A DNA stretch of 25,170 bases from an uncultured Clostridia bacterium (GTDB taxonomy: Bacteria; Bacillota; Clostridia; TANB77; CAG-508): positions 1 to 25,170 of the forward strand of contig CANQKB010000007.1 in the NCBI GenBank assembly GCA_947624405.1, read 5' to 3'. Of this stretch, positions 1-7,381 are shown piece by piece. Each line of letters begins with the position of its first letter. Within the stretch, counting starts at the first letter, position 1. The notes under the pieces are model-generated. The model had not been told where the DNA came from. It did no database searches and saw only the letters and a program-made list of their open reading frames with translations. The position numbers and the translations under genes are program-made.

Positions 1-1
1 T

Positions 2-484
2 AAGGTAGTGCAAATCACAGAGGATATAGATGAATCGCTAACACAGACAGAAATTCCAGAAACAAATATAAGCGAAACAGATAGGATAAAGCTAAAATAC
101 TCATTTGCATCTCCTGTAGAACGGTAGAATTTCGTCAGAATATGGGACAAGAGAAGTAACATCATCAGTAGTTACAGCATATCATAAAGGAATAGATATA
201 GCAGCAAACATTGGAACTACAATAAAGGCTTCAACAAGTGGAGAAGTTATAATATCAAAATATTCACCAAGTTACCGGAAATTACATAATGTTACAAAAT
301 GATGAAGTAAAAACGGTATATGCTCATTGTAGTGAACTCTTGGTAGGGGTTGGAGATAAAGTAGAACAGGGGCAAGAAATTGCAAAGGTACGGTGCAACA
401 GGTGATGTTACAGGTGCACATTTGCATTTTGAGATAAGAATAAATGATGTTTGCATGAATCCAAGAGATTATGTAAGTTTCTAA
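2..484 (+). CDS. M23 (LytM-like) domain protein, SpoIVFA-like, 5' partial, three +1 recoding sites
   Basis: The start lies outside the window. Reading from base 2 and skipping the C of three in-frame CGG codons (122, 276, 391) gives one continuous M23 domain that ends at TAA 482-484. The restored protein shows the family landmarks in order: PVEGRISSEYG, the HKGID (HxxxD) motif, a GEV turn, SYGNYIML, YAHCSEL, VGATGDVTG and the HLHFE (HxH) motif. M23 domains cleave peptidoglycan cross-bridges or, when inactive, act as binding modules. The SpoIVFB-like protease follows 50 bases downstream, which matches the spoIVFA-spoIVFB order of Bacillus; SpoIVFA carries a LytM-type domain and holds SpoIVFB inactive in the forespore membrane. 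The SpoIVFA role is inferred from context. Without recoding, the 0 frame stops at once at TAG 125-127. Confidence 0.8.
122..125 (+). other. CGG(T) +1 recoding site 1, M23 gene
   Basis: In frame ...GTA GAA CGG TAG. Skipping C122 gives GAA GGT AGA (E-G-R) and restores the P-x-x-G-R-I-S-S-x-Y-G stretch typical of the start of M23 domains. The next 0-frame codon is a TAG stop. Confidence 0.8.
276..279 (+). other. CGG(A) +1 recoding site 2, M23 gene
   Basis: In frame AGT TAC CGG AAA. Skipping one C gives AGT TAC GGA AAT (S-Y-G-N), the conserved (G/S)YGN turn of M23 domains. The 0 frame stops at TGA 300-302. Confidence 0.8.
391..394 (+). other. CGG(T) +1 recoding site 3, M23 gene
   Basis: In frame AAG GTA CGG TGC. 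Skipping C391 gives AAG GTA GGT GCA ACA GGT (K-V-G-A-T-G), which matches the conserved VG-x-TG segment before HLHFE. The 0 frame stops at TGA 403-405. Confidence 0.85.
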
Positions 485-536
485 AAATAGCTAATAAAAT
501 TAATAACACTGTATATAAATAAAAATGGGGGATGTA

Positions 537-1208
537 ATGCAGATAAAATTAAATTTTAAAATATTTATATTAGCCTTATTTTTTTTATTCAAATTAGGTT
601 ATGAAACATATATTTATTTAATGATATTTGCAATGCTTCATGAATTAGGTCATATGTTAATGGGAATATTTTTAGGAGTTAAGCCTAAAAGTTTAAAAAT
701 TATGCCTATTGGATTTTCAGTTTCATTTATGTTGGATAGTGAGAATTATAATGAAGAGTGCAAAGAATTTAAGAAAGATAATTTGGCTTTTTTTAAATCA
801 AATATATTAAGCATCAAAAAGCTTATGATTGCATTGGCAGGACCTGCCGTAAATCTTATATGTATAATATTTTTTAAAAATACAACAATTGTATATACTA
901 ATATTTTGATTCTAATATTTAATGTATTACCAATATATCCATTAGATGGAGGAAGAATCTTAAAAAATCTAATGGAGCTTATTTTAGGAAGAAAAAAAGC
1001 ACTAGATGTAACATATGTTGTATCAAATTTATTTATGTGGATAACAATAATTGCAACAGGATATATAGTATATTGGTCAAAAAATATTGCATATTTATTT
1101 ATAGTTTTATATGTATTAATAATAACTATACAAGAAAACAAAAAATATAAGTTAAGAAAAAAGATATATAAAATTTTAGAAAATTATATTGCAATAAATG
1201 AAGATTAA
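537..1208 (+). CDS. spoIVFB: SpoIVFB-like intramembrane metalloprotease (M50)
   Basis: A site-2-protease type zinc protease of 223 residues with several membrane segments. The zinc-binding HELGH motif sits at residues 35-39 inside an early membrane segment. The third ligand region reads NVLPIYPLDGGR near residues 126-137, the usual N-x-x-P-x-x-x-LDGG signature. Family knowledge: SpoIVFB cuts pro-sigma-K in the mother cell during sporulation. The small size, the lack of a PDZ domain and the upstream M23 (SpoIVFA-like) gene support this assignment. I chose ATG 537 because GGGGGAT ends four bases before it; an in-frame ATG at 525 lies before that ribosome binding site. A cytoplasmic C-terminal tail follows the last helix; I did not identify a CBS domain. 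Confidence 0.85.
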   Translation: MQIKLNFKIFILALFFLFKLGYETYIYLMIFAMLHELGHMLMGIFLGVKPKSLKIMPIGFSVSFMLDSENYNEECKEFKKDNLAFFKSNILSIKKLMIALAGPAVNLICIIFFKNTTIVYTNILILIFNVLPIYPLDGGRILKNLMELILGRKKALDVTYVVSNLFMWITIIATGYIVYWSKNIAYLFIVLYVLIITIQENKKYKLRKKIYKILENYIAINED

Positions 1209-1242
1209 TAGTAAAATGATAGAGTAAAGGAATGGTGAACAT

Positions 1243-1698
1243 ATGATAAAAGTAAAAAGTGAAAAAGGTATTACACTTGTGACATTAATAATCACAGTAA
1301 TATTATTAGTATTAGTGACATGTATTTTAGCAATGAATTCATATACATCAATGAATCTTTCAAAATTAACTAGATTAAATAATGACATTCAAGCATTAGA
1401 TGATAGAGTATCAGCATATTTTGTTAAAAATGGTAAATTACCAATAAAAGAAGGAGAAAAATACGAATATCCAACAAACTTTGATAAAGGAATGAGTGAT
1501 AGAGGGTCATATGATGATAATAATTATTATGCAATAGATTTAAGCTTACTTGATAATCTTTCATTAAATTATGGAACAGCATCAACAGGCAAAGATAAAT
1601 ATATTATAAATGAAAAATCTCATGCTATATATTATTTAGAAGGAATAACATATGAGGGAACTGTATATCATACAACGGTTACAGAAAAAATGTTTTAA
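1243..1698 (+). CDS. pilin-like protein with class III signal
   Basis: A protein of 151 residues whose N terminus, KSEKGITLVTLIITV, is a type IV pilin or pseudopilin leader: short basic stretch, glycine at position 9, then one hydrophobic helix to about residue 31. Glu at mature position 5 is missing (Thr instead), so it may be a minor pilin or only an anchored protein. The rest is hydrophilic, rich in Tyr, Asp and Asn, with no domain I recognise. Two relatives with the same N terminus lie at 22377 and 22722. It sits between spoIVFB and dapL with short gaps (34 and 17 bases), so it is probably cotranscribed, but the neighbours do not suggest a pilus operon. AAAGGA lies about 11 bases before ATG. 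Confidence 0.65.
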   Translation: MIKVKSEKGITLVTLIITVILLVLVTCILAMNSYTSMNLSKLTRLNNDIQALDDRVSAYFVKNGKLPIKEGEKYEYPTNFDKGMSDRGSYDDNNYYAIDLSLLDNLSLNYGTASTGKDKYIINEKSHAIYYLEGITYEGTVYHTTVTEKMF

Positions 1699-1715
1699 AA
1701 AGGAGAGATGTTTAA

Positions 1716-2969
1716 ATGGCAAATGTAAACGAAAATTTCTTAAAACTTCAAGATAGTTACTTATTTTCAACGATTGCAAAAAAAGTAGCAAAGTTTACAG
1801 AAGAAAATCCTAATAAGAAAGTTATAAAATTAGGGATTGGAGATGTAACAAGACCAGTAATTCCAGCAGTGCTTTCTGCTATGCATAAGGCAGTAGATGA
1901 AATGGGTACTAAAGAAGGATTTAGAGGATATGGACCAGAACAGGGATATGATTTCCTCAGAAATGCGATTGTAGAAAATGAGTACAAAAATTTAGGAATA
2001 GAACCAGATGAAATATTTGTATCAGATGGTGCTAAATGTGATTGTGGCAATATAGTAGATATATTTGGAATGGAAAATAAAGTAGCAATAACAGATCCAG
2101 TATATCCAGTTTACATAGATACAAATGTTATATCAGGAAGAAGCGGAAATTTTAATGAAAGTACAGGAACTTATGAAAATATTGTATATTTACCAGTAAA
2201 CTCTTCTAATAATTTTATACCAGAACTTCCAAAAGAACGTGTTGATATGATTTATCTTTGTTTCCCTAATAATCCAACAGGAACAGTTTTAAATAAAGAA
2301 GAATTGAAAAAATTTGTTGATTATGCTAGAAAAAATAATAGTATTATATTATTTGATTCTGCATATGAGGCATTTATCACAGAAAAAGATATACCACATA
2401 GCATATATGAAATAGAAGGTGCAAAAGAAGTTGCAATAGAATTTAAAAGCTTTTCAAAAACAGCAGGATTTACAGGAGTGAGATGTGCATATACTGTAAT
2501 TCCTAAAACAGTTTATGGTTATACAAAAGCAGGCGAAAAAGTATCTTTAAATAAATTATGGAATAGAAGAACAACAACTAAATTTAACGGAGTTTCGTAT
2601 GTTGTTCAAAGGGCAGCAGAGGCAATTTATACAGATGAAGGGAAAAAACAAATAAAAGAGAATATTGAATATTATCAAGAAAATGCAAGAGTAATAAAAG
2701 AAGGTTTGCAAGAAGCAGGATTTACAGTATATGGTGGTGTAAATGCACCATACATATGGCTTAAGATACCAAGTGGAATGAAATCATGGGAATTTTTTGA
2801 TATGTTATTAAATGAAGCAAATGTAGTGGGGACGCCAGGTAGTGGTTTTGGTCCATCAGGAGAAGGATATTTTAGATTGACAGCATTTGGAGATAAAGAA
2901 AATACGAAGGAAGCGGTCGAGAGAGTAGTAAAATTTGGAAAAACACTTGCAAAACATAATAAAATATGA
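1716..2969 (+). CDS. dapL: LL-diaminopimelate aminotransferase
   Basis: A PLP-dependent fold type I aminotransferase of 417 residues, the usual DapL length. It converts tetrahydrodipicolinate directly to LL-diaminopimelate with glutamate as amino donor, supplying lysine and peptidoglycan synthesis. Visible features: the N-terminal IKLGIGDVTRP stretch (about 37-47), YGPEQGYDFLR (72-82), PNNPTG (184-189), the PLP-binding FDSAYEAF (213-220) and the Schiff-base lysine K248 in KSFSKTAGFTGVR. All residues expected for the family are present and the gene has no recoding site. Aspartokinase and asd, which feed the same pathway, lie about 12 kb downstream. AAAGGAGAG precedes ATG 1716. Confidence 0.95.
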   Translation: MANVNENFLKLQDSYLFSTIAKKVAKFTEENPNKKVIKLGIGDVTRPVIPAVLSAMHKAVDEMGTKEGFRGYGPEQGYDFLRNAIVENEYKNLGIEPDEIFVSDGAKCDCGNIVDIFGMENKVAITDPVYPVYIDTNVISGRSGNFNESTGTYENIVYLPVNSSNNFIPELPKERVDMIYLCFPNNPTGTVLNKEELKKFVDYARKNNSIILFDSAYEAFITEKDIPHSIYEIEGAKEVAIEFKSFSKTAGFTGVRCAYTVIPKTVYGYTKAGEKVSLNKLWNRRTTTKFNGVSYVVQRAAEAIYTDEGKKQIKENIEYYQENARVIKEGLQEAGFTVYGGVNAPYIWLKIPSGMKSWEFFDMLLNEANVVGTPGSGFGPSGEGYFRLTAFGDKENTKEAVERVVKFGKTLAKHNKI

Positions 2970-3008
2970 TAAAATAATTAATGCGTTTAAGTGATAGACA
3001 TAATAAAT

Positions 3009-3025
3009 CCTTGCTCAAAGTAAGG
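3009..3025 (+). promoter_or_regulatory. hairpin in the rpsF leader, possible ribosomal-protein autoregulation
   Basis: CCTTGC and GTAAGG form a six-pair stem (one G-T pair) with loop TCAAA, 36 bases before rpsF. A second CCTT/AAGG pairing with the bases next to the ribosome binding site (3045-3048) is possible and could compete. S6:S18 leaders that bind the proteins encoded downstream are known in Firmicutes. I could not confirm the consensus of that motif here, so this is a suggestion only. Confidence 0.25.
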
Positions 3026-3060
3026 CTTTGGGCTACAAATCCATAAGGAGGTGAAGAATA

Positions 3061-3348
3061 ATGAATAAATACGAAAGTATAATCATTATTGATCAAAATG
3101 TTGATGAAGAAGGAATGAAAGCCTTAATTTCAAGATTTACAGATTTGATTAATACTGAAGGTAAAGTTTCAGAAGTTAAAGAATTAGGTAAAAGAAAATT
3201 AGCTTATGAAATAAAAAGAAATAAAGAAGCTTTTTATGTAGTATTTGAATTTGAAGCTAAACCAGAATTGATTGCAGAACTTGAAAGAAATTACAGAATA
3301 ACAGATGAAGTAATCAAATTTATCGTAGTTAAACAAGATGAAAAGTAA
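3061..3348 (+). CDS. rpsF: 30S ribosomal protein S6
   Basis: A 95-residue protein that matches S6 in length and motifs: YESIIIIDQNVDEEG at the start, GKVSEVKELGKRKLAYEIKR in the middle, then YVVFEFEAKPELIAELER and YRITDEVIKFIVVK. S6 binds S18 and 16S rRNA in the platform of the small subunit. It heads the conserved rpsF-ssb-rpsR operon. An AAGGAGGTG ribosome binding site lies 8 bases upstream of ATG 3061, one of the strongest in the window. No recoding site. Confidence 0.97.
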   Translation: MNKYESIIIIDQNVDEEGMKALISRFTDLINTEGKVSEVKELGKRKLAYEIKRNKEAFYVVFEFEAKPELIAELERNYRITDEVIKFIVVKQDEK

Positions 3349-3433
3349 TATCTTGGATTAACGAAAAATTATTTAGCAAGATAATTGCTTATAATTATGG
3401 GGGAATATACGAGTTACGAAAGGGATGAAAAGA

Positions 3434-3853
3434 ATGAACAAAGTAGTCTTAATGGGAAGATTAACAAGAGATCCAGAAGTTAGATATACTCAAACAAATA
3501 ATACATTAGTTGCAACTTTTTCTTTAGCAGTTAATAGAAGATTTGTAAGACAAGGAGAAGAAAGACAGGCTGATTTTATAAATATTGTTGCTTGGGGAAA
3601 AACAGGAGAATTTTGTAGTAAATATTTTAAAAAAGGACAACAAGTAGGTGTAATTGGAAGAATACAAACAAGAAATTGGGATGATGATAAAGGTCAAAAA
3701 CATTACGCTACAGAAGTTGTTGCAGAAGAAACATATTTTGCAGAAGGTAAAAGAGAGGCCGGAGATGCAAATTTCCAGAATACATTTGGAAGTGAAATCG
3801 CAGGTGGCAATACTGAATTTGAAATGACAGCAGGAGATGATTTGCCATTTTAG
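3434..3853 (+). CDS. ssb: single-stranded DNA-binding protein
   Basis: An OB-fold SSB of 139 residues that coats single-stranded DNA in replication and repair. The N terminus MNKVVLMGRLTRDPEVRYTQ, FINIVAWGKTGEFCSKYFKKGQ and GVIGRIQTRNWDDDKGQ are standard SSB segments. The C terminus ends in GDDLPF, the acidic tail that recruits partner proteins. I chose ATG 3434 over ATG 3425 because AAAGGG at 3419-3424 would touch the earlier start but is 9 bases from the later one. It is the middle gene of rpsF-ssb-rpsR. Confidence 0.95.
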   Translation: MNKVVLMGRLTRDPEVRYTQTNNTLVATFSLAVNRRFVRQGEERQADFINIVAWGKTGEFCSKYFKKGQQVGVIGRIQTRNWDDDKGQKHYATEVVAEETYFAEGKREAGDANFQNTFGSEIAGGNTEFEMTAGDDLPF

Positions 3854-3879
3854 TATAGAATAGGGGGTTAAGTTAGATT

Positions 3880-4164
3880 ATGGTTGATAAAAAGCAAAAT
3901 AATAGAAGAAATAACAGAAATAATGGTGACGAAGATTATAATCCTAAGTTTAGAAAACAAAGAAAAAAAGTATGCCCTTTATGTGCAGATAAAAACTTAG
4001 TTTTAGATTATAAAAATCCTGACCAATTAAAAAAGTTTATCAATGATAAAGGTAAGATATTACCAAGACGTGCAACTGGTGCATGTGCTAAACATCAAAG
4101 AGATATTACAGTAGCTGTAAAAAGATGTAGACATATTGCAATGTTGCCATATACACAAAATTAA
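3880..4164 (+). CDS. rpsR: 30S ribosomal protein S18
   Basis: A 94-residue S18 with a long basic, Asn/Arg-rich N-terminal extension (about residues 1-30). The core includes CPLCADKNLVLDYKNP, LKKFINDKGKILPRRATG and ACAKHQRDITVAVKRCRHIA. Four cysteines (two in CPLC, one in GACAK, one in KRCRH) form the zinc-site pattern of C+ type S18. It is the last gene of the operon and is followed directly by a strong terminator. CGT is read as arginine here (PRRA), which shows that CGT, unlike CGG, keeps its normal meaning. Confidence 0.97.
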   Translation: MVDKKQNNRRNNRNNGDEDYNPKFRKQRKKVCPLCADKNLVLDYKNPDQLKKFINDKGKILPRRATGACAKHQRDITVAVKRCRHIAMLPYTQN

Positions 4165-4167
4165 TTT

Positions 4168-4203
4168 AAAAATATCTCTCAGTATTAACTGAGAGATATT
4201 TTT
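4168..4203 (+). terminator. intrinsic terminator after rpsR
   Basis: AAAAATATCTCTCAGT and ACTGAGAGATATTTTT form a perfect 16-pair stem with loop ATTA. The 3' arm ends in a T run. It closes the rpsF-ssb-rpsR operon and separates it from the toxin-antitoxin pair; the A-rich 5' arm could also let it work from the other strand. Confidence 0.9.
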
Positions 4204-4240
4204 AAAAATGGATATAATAAATTAAAGGAGTGATTAGATT

Positions 4241-4492
4241 ATGCAAAAAGAAATTACTGTAAAAGAAATTGTAGATATATTGAATGAATATGATAGTATT
4301 AAGGAACCAATAGTTGTAAAGAGAGAAAATAAAAGTGATGTTGTTATTGTAAGTTTAAAGGAATATAAAGAAAAACTATTGGAGCTTGATATAATAAAGC
4401 ATTTACAAAAATCAGAGCAAGATATTGAAGAAGGAAAAACAGTGAATGCTGAGAAGCTTTTTGATGAATTGAGGGAAGAGTATGGATATTAG
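4241..4492 (+). CDS. Phd/YefM-like antitoxin
   Basis: An 83-residue acidic protein. The N-terminal half (VKEIVDILNEYDSIKEPIVV, then DVVIVSLKEYKEKL) has the Phd/YefM pattern: a small DNA-binding fold in which a strand of the form VVIVSLKEY ends the domain. The charged C-terminal tail, KHLQKSEQDIEEGKTVNAEKLFDELREE, would wrap the toxin. Its last 11 bases overlap the next gene, as is usual for toxin-antitoxin pairs. Such antitoxins normally repress their own promoter; a TATAAT lies at 4213-4218 but without a convincing -35 box. AAAGGAG precedes ATG 4241. Confidence 0.75.
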   Translation: MQKEITVKEIVDILNEYDSIKEPIVVKRENKSDVVIVSLKEYKEKLLELDIIKHLQKSEQDIEEGKTVNAEKLFDELREEYGY

Positions 4493-4805
4493 CGAACACT
4501 ATGAAGTAGAATTTACTCAAGAATGCACAAATGAAATTAAAAAAATATATAAATACATCAGAGATGTGTTATGCAATGAAATTGCTGCAAAACGACTTAT
4601 GAAAAAACTTGAAGAATACGTGAGTGATTTGTCATATTCGCCTAGATTATATGTAGAAATTGAAAAATACAAAGGAACTAAAAAAGTTTATAGAAGAATG
4701 GTTGTAAACAAATATGTTGTACTTTATAATATTGATGAAGAAAAAAAGAAAGTATTTATTGCACATATGTTTTATGGTGGAAGTGATTACATAAATAAAA
4801 TATAG
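4482..4805 (+). CDS. RelE/ParE-like toxin
   Basis: A 107-residue protein of the RelE/ParE fold: an N-terminal strand (YEVEFTQECTNEIKKIYKYI), a helical hairpin (residues about 20-55, NEIAAKRLMKKLEEYVSDL), SPRLYVEIEKYKG, and the C-terminal sheet KVYRRMVVNKYVVLYNIDEEKKKVFIAH. The RRMVVNKYVVLYNID stretch is typical of this superfamily, which includes ribosome-dependent mRNA endonucleases (RelE) and gyrase poisons (ParE). I cannot tell which activity applies. It overlaps the antitoxin gene by 11 bases, so the two are translationally coupled. Confidence 0.75.
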   Translation: MDISEHYEVEFTQECTNEIKKIYKYIRDVLCNEIAAKRLMKKLEEYVSDLSYSPRLYVEIEKYKGTKKVYRRMVVNKYVVLYNIDEEKKKVFIAHMFYGGSDYINKI

Positions 4806-4830
4806 TTTGAGTTTTTAAAAAAAATTAAAC

Positions 4831-4859
4831 TTTACAATTATTATCAGCTATAGTATAAT
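4831..4859 (+). promoter_or_regulatory. sigma-A type promoter of the MoxR/VWA module
   Basis: TTTACA (4831-4836), a 17-base spacer and a perfect TATAAT (4854-4859). Transcription would begin near 4866 and give a leader of about 90 bases before the MoxR gene. Confidence 0.75.
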
Positions 4860-4956
4860 AAAAAATGTAAAAAAACAAAAGATGGAGAAACATTAAAAAA
4901 ATAATTTGCATATTTTTTAAATGTACGATTTGCCTTAGAAAGGAACGATTGATAAA

Positions 4957-5943
4957 ATGGAAAAAAGTAACATATCTGTAGAAGAATTACAAAAGAGTAA
5001 TGAAATAATAGGAGCAATTTCACAATATTATACATCAAGAATTGTAGGACAAAGGAATTTACAAACTTCATTATTGATATCATTAATAGCCAATGGTCAT
5101 ATATTAGTTGAATCTGTACCTGGGCTAGCCAAAACCACAGCTGCAAAGGTTTTAACAGAAAGTTGTGGTGGGAAATTTTCAAGAATTCAATGTACCCCAG
5201 ATTTATTACCAAGTGATATAATAGGAACACAAACATATAATGCTAAAACAGGAGAATTTGAAACAAAAATTGGACCAGTAAATGCCAATTTTGTACTTTT
5301 AGATGAAATAAATAGGTCAAGCTCTAAAACCCAAAGTGCAATGTTAGAAGCAATGCAAGAAAGGCAAGTAACAATAGGAGGAGAGGTTTATAAACTCCCA
5401 GAAATATTTATTGTAATTGCAACTCAAAATCCAATAGAGCAAGAAGGCACATATCTCTTAGCAGAAGCACAGCAAGATAGATTTATAATAAAAGAAACGC
5501 TAACATATCCTACTGCAAATGAAGAGCTTGAGGTATTAAATAGAATTGAGAGTAATGTATTTGAAAAAGGAAAAAAAGTTGTAAATATAAAAGACATTAA
5601 GTATTTGCAGGAATTAAGTAAAAGAGTATATATAGATGAAACAATAAAAAGATACATAATAAGTATTGTATATGCAACAAGGAATGCTGAAAAAGTAATT
5701 AGACCAGAACTTGCAAGATATATAACAAATGGTGCAAGTACAAGAGCTTCAATAGCATTTTTAGAAGCAAGTAAGGCACTTGCCTTAATAAATGGTAGAA
5801 CGTATGTTATACCAGATGATATTAAAGCTTTGAGTAACAGTATATTAAGACATAGAATTTCTTTAAACTTCGAAGCTATAGCAGATGAAATAAAAGTTGA
5901 AGCAATAATTAATGCAATAATTGCTTCAATCAAAACACCATAG
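4957..5943 (+). CDS. MoxR family AAA+ ATPase
   Basis: A 328-residue AAA+ protein of the MoxR/RavA clade. It shows Walker A VPGLAKTT (54-61), Walker B VLLDEINR (113-120), sensor 1 IATQNPIEQEGTY (154-166) and AQQDRF (171-176) with the arginine expected of this clade, then a C-terminal lid domain (about 230-328). MoxR ATPases act as chaperones that help VWA-domain partners mature or insert metal ions. It leads a MoxR-DUF58-VWA-VWA-TPR gene row, the layout of BatI aerotolerance operons. Its ribosome binding site AAAGGA is about 13 bases from ATG 4957. No recoding site. Confidence 0.92.
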   Translation: MEKSNISVEELQKSNEIIGAISQYYTSRIVGQRNLQTSLLISLIANGHILVESVPGLAKTTAAKVLTESCGGKFSRIQCTPDLLPSDIIGTQTYNAKTGEFETKIGPVNANFVLLDEINRSSSKTQSAMLEAMQERQVTIGGEVYKLPEIFIVIATQNPIEQEGTYLLAEAQQDRFIIKETLTYPTANEELEVLNRIESNVFEKGKKVVNIKDIKYLQELSKRVYIDETIKRYIISIVYATRNAEKVIRPELARYITNGASTRASIAFLEASKALALINGRTYVIPDDIKALSNSILRHRISLNFEAIADEIKVEAIINAIIASIKTP

Positions 5944-6028
5944 TTTAAGCTAAGGACAATTTAGTGTAATTAAACTTTCATTTCTATATTTGCCTTATGA
6001 GTAAAGCAAGAAAGGAATTAATTTTATT

Positions 6029-6892
6029 ATGAAAATGAAATACATTGCTAAAATAAAAGGAAATCTATGGATATATACAAAAAGAAAGACGTCTAATATA
6101 TTAGAGGGAGCGTACAATTCTATATATAAAGGGAAAAGTATGAATTTTGAAGATCTTAGAGAGTATGTAATCGGAGATAATGTAAAAGACATAGATTGGA
6201 AGGCTTCTGCAAGGTCAAATAAAATACTCATAAAGCAATATATTGCAGAGAAAAAGCATAATGTACTATTTATATTAGATACTGGAAAAAAGATGTTGGC
6301 AGACACAAGGGAATTAGATTCAAAAAAGGAAGTAGCTCTGCTTACAACAGGAACAATAGCATATATAGTAGATAAACATGGAGATTCAATTAGTGCAATA
6401 TATAGAGGAAAAAACAATATAAAATATTTTCCTTTTAAAACAGGGCTTTACAATATAGAGACGATTTTAAGTTCATATGAAAAAGAAATTGGTACTCAAA
6501 GTAATTTAGAACAAATAATAAATTATGTTTTAAGATTTATAAAAAGAAGAATGATTATTTTTATAGTCACAGATATAGATGGAATGAGTAATATTACAGA
6601 AAAAACGTTGAGAAAATTATCTTTGCTTCATGATGTAATGTTTATAAATATTTCAGATGCACTAATGACAGGATATAATGCTTTTGATGTAGATCAAGAT
6701 AGCTACATACCAGATTATATTTTAGAAGATGAAAAACTTAAGGAAATAGAGTTACAAATAAAAACAAAAGTATATAACGAAACAAAAGAAAGATTTAAAA
6801 AATACAAAATAATTACTACAACAGTAAATCATCAAAAGGATATAGTAAAAAGTGTATTGAAGCTATTAGAGAGGCGAAAAAATGAAAATTAA
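6029..6892 (+). CDS. DUF58 domain protein
   Basis: A soluble 287-residue DUF58 protein. The signature lies at about residues 41-71: EDLREYVIGDNVKDIDWKAS, then ARSNKILIKQY. Directly after it comes a VWA-like fold in which the metal-site first motif reads LDTGKKM (83-89) instead of DxSxS, so metal binding is doubtful. DUF58 proteins nearly always accompany MoxR ATPases and VWA membrane proteins, and the neighbours here fit that pattern. The exact role is unknown in the family. Genes 6914 and 7372 follow closely, so it belongs to the same transcript. AAAGGA lies about 12 bases upstream of ATG. Confidence 0.88.
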   Translation: MKMKYIAKIKGNLWIYTKRKTSNILEGAYNSIYKGKSMNFEDLREYVIGDNVKDIDWKASARSNKILIKQYIAEKKHNVLFILDTGKKMLADTRELDSKKEVALLTTGTIAYIVDKHGDSISAIYRGKNNIKYFPFKTGLYNIETILSSYEKEIGTQSNLEQIINYVLRFIKRRMIIFIVTDIDGMSNITEKTLRKLSLLHDVMFINISDALMTGYNAFDVDQDSYIPDYILEDEKLKEIELQIKTKVYNETKERFKKYKIITTTVNHQKDIVKSVLKLLERRKNEN

Positions 6893-6913
6893 TCGGAAAG
6901 GGATAATAAAAAA

Positions 6914-7381
6914 ATGCAGACAACAGTTAATTTGCAGGAACCTTTTACATATTCGATAATTCCATTGATAATTGGAATATTCTTAATTGGAGGAATTACA
7001 TTTTTTCTATTATATAAGAAAAAAACACAAGTTGAAGAAATAAAAATAAAAGAAATTCCTGAAAAGAATATAAAAAATGTGCCTGTAATAAAAGAAAAAT
7101 ATCTGAAACAATTAGCACTTATTGAACAAAAATATACAAAAAATGAGATAGAGTTAAGAAAAGCATATCAATTAATAAGTGAAGCAATAAGACTATTTGT
7201 ATTTGAAATTACAGATATAACAACACAAAATTATTCTTTAACAGAAATAAAAAAGCTTAATATACCAAATCTTTATGAACTAATTGAAGAATATTATGAA
7301 CCAGAATTTGCAAGTAAATCTGTAGGAGATTTTACAGCTTCTGTAAACAAAGCAAGGAGAGTTATAAACGAATGGAATTGA
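6914..7381 (+). CDS. membrane protein of the MoxR/VWA module
   Basis: A 155-residue protein with a short exposed N terminus, one membrane helix at about 15-36 (IIPLIIGIFLIGGITFFLLY) and a soluble alpha-helical domain behind it (QLALIEQKYTKNEIELRKAYQLISEAIRLF and a C-terminal EFASKSVGDFTASVNKARRVI). In position and topology it resembles the DUF4381-type proteins between DUF58 and VWA genes, but identity by sequence is not clear to me. It overlaps the next gene by 10 bases, so translation is coupled. The helical part may dock on the MoxR or DUF58 protein; that is inference. Confidence 0.7.
   Translation: MQTTVNLQEPFTYSIIPLIIGIFLIGGITFFLLYKKKTQVEEIKIKEIPEKNIKNVPVIKEKYLKQLALIEQKYTKNEIELRKAYQLISEAIRLFVFEITDITTQNYSLTEIKKLNIPNLYELIEEYYEPEFASKSVGDFTASVNKARRVINEWN

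Noticed and set aside
746..1141. Reverse-strand ORFs opposite dapL, MoxR, DUF58, ppaC and other genes
   Set aside because: They are shadows of well-supported + strand genes, have Phe/Leu/Ile-rich nonsense composition and lack ribosome binding sites.
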